Below, one piece after another: positions 33,602 to 40,915 of a stretch of DNA of 57,417 nt (the first letter of the stretch is position 1; each line of letters begins with the position of its first letter). The position numbers were made by a program, and so were the translations under genes. Origin of the DNA: Candidatus Aerophobota bacterium. GTDB lineage: Bacteria; Aerophobota; Aerophobia; Aerophobales; B3-G15. Under the pieces are notes generated by a model. It made no database searches and had not been told where the DNA came from. It saw only the letters and a list, made by a program, of their open reading frames with translations. The stretch spans positions 1 through 57,417 of the forward strand of contig JAUWZM010000007.1 in NCBI GenBank assembly GCA_030615365.1, in the 5' to 3' direction.

Positions 33602-34618
33602 TTAAGTCAATAGAGAAAGGCCAGGTTCGGCTTCCAGAGAGAAAGAGGAGGTTCTTCCTCTTTTAATTTCAAAATAAGCAAGGAGAGCTACCATAGCAGC
33701 ATTATCTGTGCATAGTGCAGGGGAAGGGAAAAATATTTCTATTCCCCGGGGAGCTCTTTTTTTTATAAATTCTCTAATAAAATCATTGGATGCGACACCG
33801 CCTCCTATCACTACATTTTTTACTTTTTTTAAAAAGACAGCTTTAAATAGTTTCTCCGATAGTATCTCGGCTGTCCTTAATTGAAAACTGGCTGCTATGT
33901 CAGCAGCAGGGATAGGAGTTTCTTTTTTTTGCAATTCCCTTACATAGTAAAGAATGGCAGTTTTTATCCCACTAAAACTGAAATCAAGATTTTCTTTTTT
34001 GAAGTGAGGATGGGGTAGATCAACTATTTGAGGATTTCCCTTTCGAGCTATCTTTTCTATAGCTGGCCCTCCAGGATAACTGAGTTCTAAAATCCGAGCT
34101 ACTTTATCAAAGGCTTCTCCTACCGCATCATCTCTAGTTGCCCCTAATAATTCATATTTTGTATCTTTAGAAAGGTAAATCAGCTCTGTATGGCCTCCAG
34201 AGATAATCAGACCCACTAAAGGAGGGGAGAGGTGAGGATGGGAAATAAAATTGGCATATAGATGAGCCTTCAAATGATTAATTCCTACAAAGGGTAATTT
34301 CATAGAATAAGCGATTCCCTTAGCTGCGGTTAGTCCTACCATCAAAGAGCCTAAAAGCCCCGGACCATACGTAGCACCTATTGCATCTACATCCTGAAGC
34401 TTAATTTGCGCCTCTTTTAACGCTTCTTTAATCACAGGAATGATGACTTCTATATGTTTTCTGGAGGCTATCTCAGGCACTACCCCCCCAAATTTGGAAT
34501 GGATAGATTCTTGAGAGGCTACTACATTAGAGAGAATCTCTCTACCCTCCCTTACAACTGCTGCTGCTGTTTCATCGCAGGAAGTTTCTATTCCCATTAT
34601 AAGCATTTTTTTCTTCAT
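33602..34618 (-). CDS. tsaD: tRNA N6-adenosine threonylcarbamoyltransferase
   Basis: A 338-residue ASKHA-fold enzyme that, with TsaB/TsaE, forms t6A at position 37 of ANN-decoding tRNAs. GIETSCDETAAAVV begins the fold. NHLKAHLYA holds the metal-binding His pair, and GLIISGGHTELI with GEAFDKVAR follow. VVIGGGVASNDFIRE and the late ALCTDNAAMVA complete the signature. I start at an ATG at 34618, overlapping the upstream NYN gene stop (TGATG). It is functionally grouped with the RNA-processing genes rtcB and archease. Confidence 0.95.
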   Translation of the reverse strand: MKKKMLIMGIETSCDETAAAVVREGREILSNVVASQESIHSKFGGVVPEIASRKHIEVIIPVIKEALKEAQIKLQDVDAIGATYGPGLLGSLMVGLTAAKGIAYSMKLPFVGINHLKAHLYANFISHPHLSPPLVGLIISGGHTELIYLSKDTKYELLGATRDDAVGEAFDKVARILELSYPGGPAIEKIARKGNPQIVDLPHPHFKKENLDFSFSGIKTAILYYVRELQKKETPIPAADIAASFQLRTAEILSEKLFKAVFLKKVKNVVIGGGVASNDFIREFIKKRAPRGIEIFFPSPALCTDNAAMVALLAYFEIKRGRTSSFSLEAEPGLSLLT

Positions 34619-35130
34619 CAAGAATTTCTTAGCTTTCTTAGCTTTTCCTTTGTTTTTTCCCCTAAGCGATCAAATAGGTAGTAGCCAGATTGAGCTGGGG
34701 TGGAAAAATATTTCTTTTTTAGATATGTGTGGCAGGTTTTTATCTCTTGAAGAAAGTTTTTGGGCGAAAGCGGAAGAATGTGTCCATCAACTACCGTCAT
34801 TCCTTGAGAGTAATCAGAGGTAATAACATAGATGTAATCGTAAGATGATTTGCGTTGCGCAACAAACTTCTCAATATACGTGTCGGCAGTTTTCCCCGCC
34901 CCAGTGTAAATCACTTTCACTAAGGAACATATCTGTTCCTCCTTATCGGGAAAGGGAGAAGTGTACGCATCAAAAATTACATAACCCTCCACATTTTTTA
35001 AGAAACACCAGAAAGCTGTCAGTTCTATCAACTTAGACTGAGCTCCATGTAGATCTTGGAATAGTAATCTTTTTAAAGAAGGGGAGCTATGAAGAACATT
35101 ATACCCATCAACCAGTACAATTTTTTTCAT
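34618..35130 (-). CDS. YacP-like NYN domain endoribonuclease
   Basis: A 170-residue PIN-fold protein. IVLVDGYNVLHS (Asp8) starts the fold, and the acidic residues continue in YVIFDAYTSPF, the GKTADTYIEKF segment and VITSDYSQ. It resembles YacP/Rae1 of Bacillus, a nuclease that cleaves mRNA on the ribosome, though no target can be inferred. It leads the leftward set NYN-tsaD-archease-rtcB. AAGGAGG is 17 bases from the ATG, inside a terminator-like hairpin, so initiation may be regulated. Confidence 0.85.
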   Translation of the reverse strand: MKKIVLVDGYNVLHSSPSLKRLLFQDLHGAQSKLIELTAFWCFLKNVEGYVIFDAYTSPFPDKEEQICSLVKVIYTGAGKTADTYIEKFVAQRKSSYDYIYVITSDYSQGMTVVDGHILPLSPKNFLQEIKTCHTYLKKKYFSTPAQSGYYLFDRLGEKTKEKLRKLRNS

Positions 35131-35143
35131 TATAATTAATAAA

Positions 35144-35226
35144 ATACCCTCCTTAGTTTCTTAAAGAGGGTATGGTTTTTCCTTATCCTGTAGTAATAAG
35201 AATATTTCCCCCAGAGGAAAAATATT
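35144..35226 (-). terminator. Two hairpins downstream of the ABC ATPase gene
   Basis: Read leftward from the ATPase gene, the first hairpin is AATATTTTTCC-tctg-GGGGAAATATT (35226-35201, including G-T pairs). The second is ATACCCTC-N14-GAGGGTAT (35173-35144), followed by TTTTATTAATTATA. The second, with its T-rich tail, is a plausible intrinsic terminator. Its right arm also holds the AAGGAGG nearest the NYN gene, so it could affect that gene too. Confidence 0.55.
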
Positions 35227-35276
35227 GAAAAACTGACGTTATTCAGGAGGTTTCCGCAGAAGGTTTGAACTATATA

Positions 35277-36377
35277 TTAAAAGATGGTTTCTTCTGTTTC
35301 TCTATCAAATACATGAGATAAATTCATATTAACGACAAATTCAGCTGGATCACCACTTTTAACCGGAGCATGGGGATCTAATCGGGCTATCATGGTATTG
35401 TCTCCACTTTTAATGTGGGCTAATTTTTCTGAACCTAAAGGCTCTACTACCCACACATGAGCGTTAAAATTGGTCCCAGGCTCATAATCTTTTTTGCTCA
35501 TAGTGTCATCTATATCTTCTGGTCTAATTCCCAGGATGACTTCTTTGTCAATATATTTTTTTATTAATTTAGCCTTATCTTGAGGAATTTTCAGATTCAT
35601 ATCTTTGGTATTCGCATACACATTTCCATTTTTTTTAACCAGGGAACAATCTATAAAATTCATTGTAGGGGAACCAATAAAGCCAGCTACATATCTATTG
35701 ATGGGATGATCGTAAACCTGTTGAGGATTGTCGACCTGCTGAATTAACCCCTCGTTCATCACCACTATTCTATCACCCATAGTCATAGCTTCTAACTGAT
35801 CGTGAGTAACATAGATAGTGGTAGTTTTTAACCTTTGATGCAAATCTAAAAGCTCTGCTCTCATAGCAATTCTAAGCTTTGCATCCAGATTAGATAGAGG
35901 CTCATCAAAGAGAAAGACTTTGGGATCCCTGACAATAGCTCTCCCCAGGGCTACCCTTTGACGTTGTCCACCGGATAGCTCCTTTGGTTTTCTATCTAAA
36001 AGCTCTCTAATTCCTAAGAGCTCAGCAGTTCGTTTTACGATTTTATCTATCTCATTCTTGGGAACCTTTCTTAACCTCAGTCCAAAAGACATATTTCGGT
36101 AAACGTCCATATGAGGATACAGAGCATAGTTTTGGAACACCATGGCAATATCTCTATTTTTAGGAGGAACATCGTTCACTAATCTGTCGCCAATGTATAT
36201 CTCTCCGCTGGTTACCTCTTCTAACCCAGCAATAGAACGCAGCGTGGTGGTCTTTCCACATCCAGAAGGTCCTACCAGGATGATGAATTCTCCATCCTTG
36301 ATATCCAGGGAAAAATTTTTTACCGCTAAAACCTTGCCATAAACTTTAGTCACTTCTTTCAATCTTAATTCGGCCAT
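35277..36377 (-). CDS. ABC sugar transporter ATP-binding protein (MalK/UgpC/MsmK family)
   Basis: A 366-residue ATPase for carbohydrate ABC importers. Walker A is GPSGCGKTT near 38, Q-loop VFQNYALYPH, signature LSGGQRQRVALGRA near 134, Walker B VFLFDEP, and His in VTHDQ. The C-terminal TOBE/regulatory region spans 235-366 (FIGSPTMNFIDC, then LGIRPEDI). No permease or binding-protein gene is adjacent. Stand-alone MsmK-like ATPases often serve several sugar importers, a likely role here. The family-5 permeases at the window end normally use a different ATPase type. AGGAGG precedes the ATG. Confidence 0.94.
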   Translation of the reverse strand: MAELRLKEVTKVYGKVLAVKNFSLDIKDGEFIILVGPSGCGKTTTLRSIAGLEEVTSGEIYIGDRLVNDVPPKNRDIAMVFQNYALYPHMDVYRNMSFGLRLRKVPKNEIDKIVKRTAELLGIRELLDRKPKELSGGQRQRVALGRAIVRDPKVFLFDEPLSNLDAKLRIAMRAELLDLHQRLKTTTIYVTHDQLEAMTMGDRIVVMNEGLIQQVDNPQQVYDHPINRYVAGFIGSPTMNFIDCSLVKKNGNVYANTKDMNLKIPQDKAKLIKKYIDKEVILGIRPEDIDDTMSKKDYEPGTNFNAHVWVVEPLGSEKLAHIKSGDNTMIARLDPHAPVKSGDPAEFVVNMNLSHVFDRETEETIF

Positions 36378-36480
36378 TTTTTATTTTACCTCCTGAAACT
36401 TCTTAACTACTGAATATAGTACAAAATATAGCAAAAATTTTGACTTACTAGGTTAAGATTCCCTTCAGGTAAAGTCTGGA

Positions 36481-36510
36481 GGGGCAAGCCTCTCGAGACT
36501 GGCTTGCCCC
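36481..36510. repeat. Palindrome GGGGCAAGCC with 10-base loop
   Basis: GGGGCAAGCC (36481-36490), loop, GGCTTGCCCC (36501-36510) between the porin gene and the ABC ATPase gene. There is no T tract. It may be a REP-like unit or a weak transcription barrier after the porin. Confidence 0.6.
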
Positions 36511-36539
36511 GACGCGAATTCAAATATTTTCTCTTTTCT

Positions 36540-37400
36540 TTAGAAAGCAAGTCCTGTTCTAACACCGTAGGTTGTAACGCTCCCCATACCCACAGCACTG
36601 ATAATTAAAGTGACACCCGGAGCTAAAGGAGTGGCGAATGCACCGTAGATAGTGGCAGAATTGTATGAGCCATAACTTAACGTGAAAGAGCTCCCACCAG
36701 ACGCAGTCCAAACCATTTTACCGTAGAATCCAGAATTCACACTGGTAGCACCGTACTCACCAGTTAATTGCAGAGCACCGGCAGTGAATTTGATCTGTCC
36801 GGCATAGGCGGTACCAACACCTCCTATAGAGTTAAACCTGGCTCCAAGATTAACAGCACTGGTGGCGGCGAAAGAGATTCCTCCACCAAAATGGTAAGTA
36901 TTAGCCGCAGTTACTTTAGATGCAATCAGATAGAAATTTGCCCCTGGAATATCCAGTTTCACTCCAGGATTTGGAGGCAGATCAGCATTGGGCATACGAG
37001 TACCAATTTGCTGGCCCAGGAAACCATCTGTTGTATCGGTTCCAAGAGTAAATAAAACATTCTTGGTTACCCCCCCTGCGAATGTCGCCGGGCACAGAGT
37101 TAGTGTAAAAGCACTCCCTGTATACTTGAGGAAAGAGTCAAGAAACAACCCCGTGATTGCGAGTGCAGCAGTTTGAGTCGAAGGAAGCCACAGGTATGAA
37201 GCACCAGCTGACCAGGGTCCGGAAGTCTTTGAACCGGAGGCGATAAAATATGACCCTCCTGTACCTATATCCATGTCTGCACCAGTTGCTCCTTTAACAC
37301 CAAAATTAACGTTGCCAAAGAACACAACATCTGCCATGGAACTTACCGCAAATACCAAGATAAAACTTACGATCAATAATCCTATCAATCCTTTCTTCAT
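36540..37400 (-). CDS. Outer-membrane beta-barrel (porin-like) protein
   Basis: A 286-residue exported protein. The signal peptide is 1-23 (hydrophobic IGLLIVSFILVFAV, cleavage near SMA-DVV). The mature chain is rich in Gly, Ala, Thr and Ser with alternating hydrophobic strands, has almost no Lys-rich helices, and ends in Phe (GLAF), the C-terminal signal for BAM-dependent insertion. No specific family is recognised. AAGGAGAGTAAAG precedes the ATG. A strong promoter 150 bases upstream suggests high expression, as expected for a major porin. Confidence 0.82.
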   Translation of the reverse strand: MKKGLIGLLIVSFILVFAVSSMADVVFFGNVNFGVKGATGADMDIGTGGSYFIASGSKTSGPWSAGASYLWLPSTQTAALAITGLFLDSFLKYTGSAFTLTLCPATFAGGVTKNVLFTLGTDTTDGFLGQQIGTRMPNADLPPNPGVKLDIPGANFYLIASKVTAANTYHFGGGISFAATSAVNLGARFNSIGGVGTAYAGQIKFTAGALQLTGEYGATSVNSGFYGKMVWTASGGSSFTLSYGSYNSATIYGAFATPLAPGVTLIISAVGMGSVTTYGVRTGLAF

Positions 37401-37552
37401 TCTTTACTCTCCTTATATTATCTTGTTTCCCTGTAATTATCTCTACCTTAAAATGTGCTTTTTATTTCCTTGCTACCACCTCCCTTTCTGTATAGTCTGT
37501 TAGTATTCAGGAACTACCTCTACTTTTCCTTCCCCAAAAAAACCTCTTGTTT

Positions 37553-37581
37553 ATCATACTCAAAGAGGTTTGTTATGTCAA
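37553..37581 (-). promoter_or_regulatory. Sigma70 promoter of the porin gene
   Basis: Minus strand: TTGACA (37581-37576), 17 bases, TATGAT (37558-37553). The predicted start is near 37546, giving an untranslated leader of about 145 bases before the porin ATG, long enough for post-transcriptional control. Confidence 0.75.
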
Positions 37582-37723
37582 GTGTACCACCCCTTATCTT
37601 TTTTGTCAACCAACCCCTGTCCAGTCCATTGTAAATTAAAAATATTTGTAATAGTTTAGCTTTTCTAAAATTCTTGTTTTCTCTGGTAATTGTAGCTGCC
37701 CAATCCAGTAGTGATTTGTAGAA

Positions 37724-37783
37724 TTGTAGTTGCCTGATTCATCAGGCGAATTTATACTGCGCCGATAAATCGGCAAACTACAA
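37724..37783. repeat. BIME: two facing REP hairpins
   Basis: The outer arms TTGTAGTTGCC and GGCAAACTACAA flank two hairpins, GCCTGATTCATCAGGC and GCCGATAAATCGGC. The GTAG at one end and CTAC at the other give the head-to-head REP arrangement seen at 38059, 45046, 45160 and 53016 with different arm sequences. Confidence 0.65.
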
Positions 37784-37890
37784 GAGATTGTTTTGATTTC
37801 CACAGACAAGATGTCTGTGCCACCACATACTTTGTCGCAATGGCAAGCGATAAACCTCACACTTTTTAGGAAAACTCATCTATTATGAAT

Positions 37891-37919
37891 ATTTTAACAA
37901 ATCCTATAAAATCAGTCAA
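37891..37919 (-). promoter_or_regulatory. Promoter-like pair without an adjacent gene
   Basis: Minus strand: TTGACT (37919-37914), 17 bases, TAAAAT (37896-37891). It points left into the BIME and the porin leader. It could give a longer porin transcript or a small RNA of up to about 300 bases, or be chance in AT-rich sequence. Confidence 0.4.
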
Positions 37920-38026
37920 GTTCACTTTACACTATTGTTAGATTTTTGTCAACTAGGGCATCAAATCTGGAATTAATTATATATCAATTATACTATGATA
38001 CAATGCAAAAAATGTCAAATGGAAAT

Positions 38027-38148
38027 CTCCAGTTTCAGGAAAACTCATCTTTGTTATCGTAGTGCAGGTCTTTTAGACCTGCCAAATCAGGCAGACCTAA
38101 AGGTCTGCACTACATCGTTAATACCTTTATTTTTTCCTGAAACTGAAG
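38027..38148. repeat. CTCCAGTTTCAGGAAAA-ended element enclosing a BIME
   Basis: The ends CTCCAGTTTCAGGAAAA (38027-38043) and TTTTCCTGAAACTGAAG (38132-38148) are inverted with one mismatch. Inside, 38059-38113 is a cloverleaf of GTAGTGCA/TGCACTAC with hairpins GCAGGTCT-tt-AGACCTGC and GCAGACCT-aa-AGGTCTGC. The outer ends match the ends of the quite different element at 12412-12655. Confidence 0.7.
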
Positions 38149-38216
38149 CGAATCTGTCTCCTTTTCACTTATCTATCTTTGTCAATTCAGCGATCTCTGT
38201 GATGAATAGTGTTCTA

Positions 38217-38711
38217 TCAACGTGTAAGTTCTTTCAGCCAGGTCTTCATAGTATGAAGATCAAGCAAAGCGACTGTTGATTTCCCTGTAAGCCACCCTCC
38301 ACATTCTCCAGGATTAATAAGCAAACTCTGACCCTCTTTGCTTATTTCTGCCTGATGGGTATGTCCATAGATTACAATGTCAAAGGAAGCTATATTGAGT
38401 TTTCTTTCTGCTACATTCTGAAAGTCATGAACCAATAAAATTTTTTTGCCCAGCCAGGTAAAAGAAAAAGGAGGGGAATGAATCTCACCAATTTGGCTAA
38501 TCTGTTTCTTGAGTCCTTCCCTTTCGCCATCGTTGTTTCCAAAAACCCCCACTAAGTTGCAGGATAAATCCTTTAATTTATTCACTACAAAAGGAGCAAT
38601 GAAATCTCCTGCATGCAAAACTACATCTACCTCTCTTTGATTAAAGAATCTCACAGCTTGCTCTATTTTGAGTAGGTTATCGTGTGAATCAGCCATAATC
38701 CCTATAAGCAT
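38217..38711 (-). CDS. YfcE/MJ0936-type metallophosphoesterase
   Basis: A 164-residue calcineurin-like phosphoesterase. The metal-ligand blocks are ADSHDN (7-12), HAGDF near 33, GNNDG near 58, HDF near 94, and GHTH near 115. This small family includes phosphodiesterases of broad in-vitro specificity, and the physiological substrate is unknown. AGGAGAACTTT precedes the ATG. It lies downstream of ligA across a dispersed repeat, so co-transcription is uncertain. Confidence 0.9.
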   Translation of the reverse strand: MLIGIMADSHDNLLKIEQAVRFFNQREVDVVLHAGDFIAPFVVNKLKDLSCNLVGVFGNNDGEREGLKKQISQIGEIHSPPFSFTWLGKKILLVHDFQNVAERKLNIASFDIVIYGHTHQAEISKEGQSLLINPGECGGWLTGKSTVALLDLHTMKTWLKELTR

Positions 38712-38730
38712 TTAAAGTTCTCCTATTATC

Positions 38731-38860
38731 TTCACCGCGGAGCACGCCGAGTTCGCAGAGAATCAGGAAAAAAATCAACCACTGAAGAAACTGAATTCAC
38801 TGAAAATTTGTAAGGATTTAATTTTTCTTTTTAATTTACCTCTGCGACCTCTGTGGTGAA
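38731..38860. repeat. TTCACCGCGGAG inverted-repeat element
   Basis: TTCACCGCGGAG at 38731 and CTCTGTGGTGAA at 38849-38860 are inverted ends; GTTCGCAGAG and CTCTGCGACC lie inside them. The interior has AACCACTGAAGAAACTGAAT, similar to the interior of the GTWAC-ended repeats. It fills the space between ligA and the phosphoesterase gene. Confidence 0.55.
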
Positions 38861-38863
38861 TAT

Positions 38864-40870
38864 TTATCTTTTCTCAATTAACTCCTGGAACTGCCCTTCA
38901 TTTAATATTTTCACCCCTAATTTCTTAGCCTTTTCATATTTTAACCCGGGTTCCTCACCCACCACCACATAATCCACATTTTTACTTACACTGTTTACTG
39001 CCCGAGCTCCTAATTCCTCCACTGCCTCTTGGGTTTCACTTCGAGTATAATTTTTAAGGGAGCCAGTAAATACAAATTTCTTCCCATTCAAGGTGGTTTT
39101 ATCTTTCTTCACCTTTTCTTTTTTACCCATTTGCACTCCTAATTTTTTAAGTTCCTGCAGCAATTTCTGGTTTTTCTCCTCTTTAAAGAAAGCAGTTATG
39201 GCCTGGGTAGTTCGAGGGCCAATCTCAGGAATAGATTCCAATTCCTCTATACGGGCATGCGATAAATCATCCATGGAGGTGAATTTTTCAGCCAATATCT
39301 GAGCACCTCTTATTCCTACATATCTTATCCCCAGAGCAAAGATCAGTCTGTAAAGAGGTTGATTTTTGCTTTTTTCAATCTGGATAAGTAAATTTTTAGA
39401 GGATTTTTTTCCCATTCTCTCCAGGGAAGATAACGTAGGCAAATCCAATTGATAGAGACCCGATATGTCAGAAATAATTTTTTTATCTATTAGTTGCTCA
39501 ATTAGTTTGTCTCCCAGGCCATCGATATCCATAGCTGTTCTTTGAGCATAATGGGCTATTTTTTCTTTTAACTGAGCCGGGCAGGAAGAGCCTATGCAAC
39601 GGGATAATGCCTCCCCTGACAATCTCACTACCTGTGCACCACAGACAGGGCAGGTCTTGGGCATAGAAAATACCTTCTCCTTCCCTGTTCTTTTTTCTTT
39701 TATTACTTTTACTACCTGGGGAATTATATCCCCTCCCTTTTCAATAATTACAGTGTCTCCCACTCTTATATCTTTTCTTTTAATCTCATCCTCGTTGTGC
39801 AAGGTAGCTCTGGTTATAGTAGTTCCAGCTAAGGAGGTGGGGTCAAAAATAGCTACTGGGGTAAGAGCCCCCGTCCTTCCTACCTGGACGATGATCTCTC
39901 TGATTATAGTGGTAGATTGCTGAGCAGGAAACTTATAGGCAATAGCCCAGCGAGGACTCTTGGTAGTGGAACCTAAACGATTTTGCTGGTCTATTGAGTT
40001 TACCTTTATCACCATTCCATCTACATCGTAATCCAGCTCTTGTTTCCTTTTCATCCAGAAATTGTAATAATCCATAATTTCATAAATGCTCTGGCAGAAT
40101 TTATAGTTAGGATTAATCCTGAATCCCCATTCTTTCATAGCGCTCAAGCATTCCCTATGAGTAGGAGGAATTCTCATTTGTGTGGATTGAGTTAGATTAT
40201 AAATAAAAACACTGAGAGGTCTTTTGCTGGTAATGCGAGGGTCCAGTAGTTTTAAAGAGCCGGCAGCAGCATTTCTGGGATTGGCAAAAAGGGGCTCCTT
40301 CTTTAATTCTCTTTCCTGATTAACTCTTCTCAGCCCTGATTTAGTTATATACACTTCTCCTCTTACCTCAAGTCTTCCAGGAACTTTTTTTCTTAATTTT
40401 AGGGGAATGGTGTGAATGGTGCGCAAATTAAGAGTAATATCATCTCCCACTCTTCCGTCTCCACGGGTGGAACCTCTGATAAATTCTCCATTCTCATAGA
40501 TAAGGGATACGGAAATCCCATCAATTTTTAGCTCCACTACCCATTGGAATTCTTCTCCTGGCAGTTCTCGATGAAGTCTTTTCTCATATCCGCTTATCTC
40601 TTGCTCTGAGTAAGTATTCTCCAGGCTTAGCATAGCAATCGCGTGTTCAACGCTAAGAAATCCCTCCAATGGCTGTCCTCCTACTCTCTGGGTAGGAGAA
40701 GTTGGAGTTCTCAAAGAAGGGTACTTTTCCTCTAATTGTTTTAACTCATCATTAAGTTGGTCGTACTCGTAATCGGATATTTCAGGATTGTTCTCTACGT
40801 AGTACTTATAGTCGTGGTAGTGAATTTTTTCTCTCAGTTTCTCCACAGTTTTTTTGATCTTTTCATTCAT
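38864..40870 (-). CDS. ligA: NAD+-dependent DNA ligase
   Basis: A 668-residue full-length LigA that seals nicks during replication and repair. The N-terminal Ia domain is followed by the adenylation domain with catalytic Lys115 in VELKIDG. Next come the OB fold, a four-Cys zinc finger (CPVCGAQ, then CIGSSCPAQ near 405-430), helix-hairpin-helix repeats, and a BRCT domain from about 590 (KKFVFTGSLKNYTRSE). All expected parts are present. It lies 45 bases downstream of the helicase gene in the same direction, so the two may be co-transcribed as a DNA repair unit. Confidence 0.96.
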   Translation of the reverse strand: MNEKIKKTVEKLREKIHYHDYKYYVENNPEISDYEYDQLNDELKQLEEKYPSLRTPTSPTQRVGGQPLEGFLSVEHAIAMLSLENTYSEQEISGYEKRLHRELPGEEFQWVVELKIDGISVSLIYENGEFIRGSTRGDGRVGDDITLNLRTIHTIPLKLRKKVPGRLEVRGEVYITKSGLRRVNQERELKKEPLFANPRNAAAGSLKLLDPRITSKRPLSVFIYNLTQSTQMRIPPTHRECLSAMKEWGFRINPNYKFCQSIYEIMDYYNFWMKRKQELDYDVDGMVIKVNSIDQQNRLGSTTKSPRWAIAYKFPAQQSTTIIREIIVQVGRTGALTPVAIFDPTSLAGTTITRATLHNEDEIKRKDIRVGDTVIIEKGGDIIPQVVKVIKEKRTGKEKVFSMPKTCPVCGAQVVRLSGEALSRCIGSSCPAQLKEKIAHYAQRTAMDIDGLGDKLIEQLIDKKIISDISGLYQLDLPTLSSLERMGKKSSKNLLIQIEKSKNQPLYRLIFALGIRYVGIRGAQILAEKFTSMDDLSHARIEELESIPEIGPRTTQAITAFFKEEKNQKLLQELKKLGVQMGKKEKVKKDKTTLNGKKFVFTGSLKNYTRSETQEAVEELGARAVNSVSKNVDYVVVGEEPGLKYEKAKKLGVKILNEGQFQELIEKR

Positions 40871-40915
40871 CCGTGCCTTCTCTGCAATCGCCGGGGTGAA
40901 CAGTTACCTCATTAC

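Larger units (their letters stand above)
37401..38216. other. Gene-free region upstream of the porin
   Basis: 816 bases with no credible gene. It contains the porin promoter (37553-37581), a BIME (37724-37783), a CACAGAC/GTCTGTG hairpin (37801-37819), a second leftward promoter-like pair (37891-37919) with no gene directly after it, and the inverted-repeat element 38027-38148. AGGAAAACTCATCT occurs twice (near 37868 and 38037). Confidence 0.6.
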
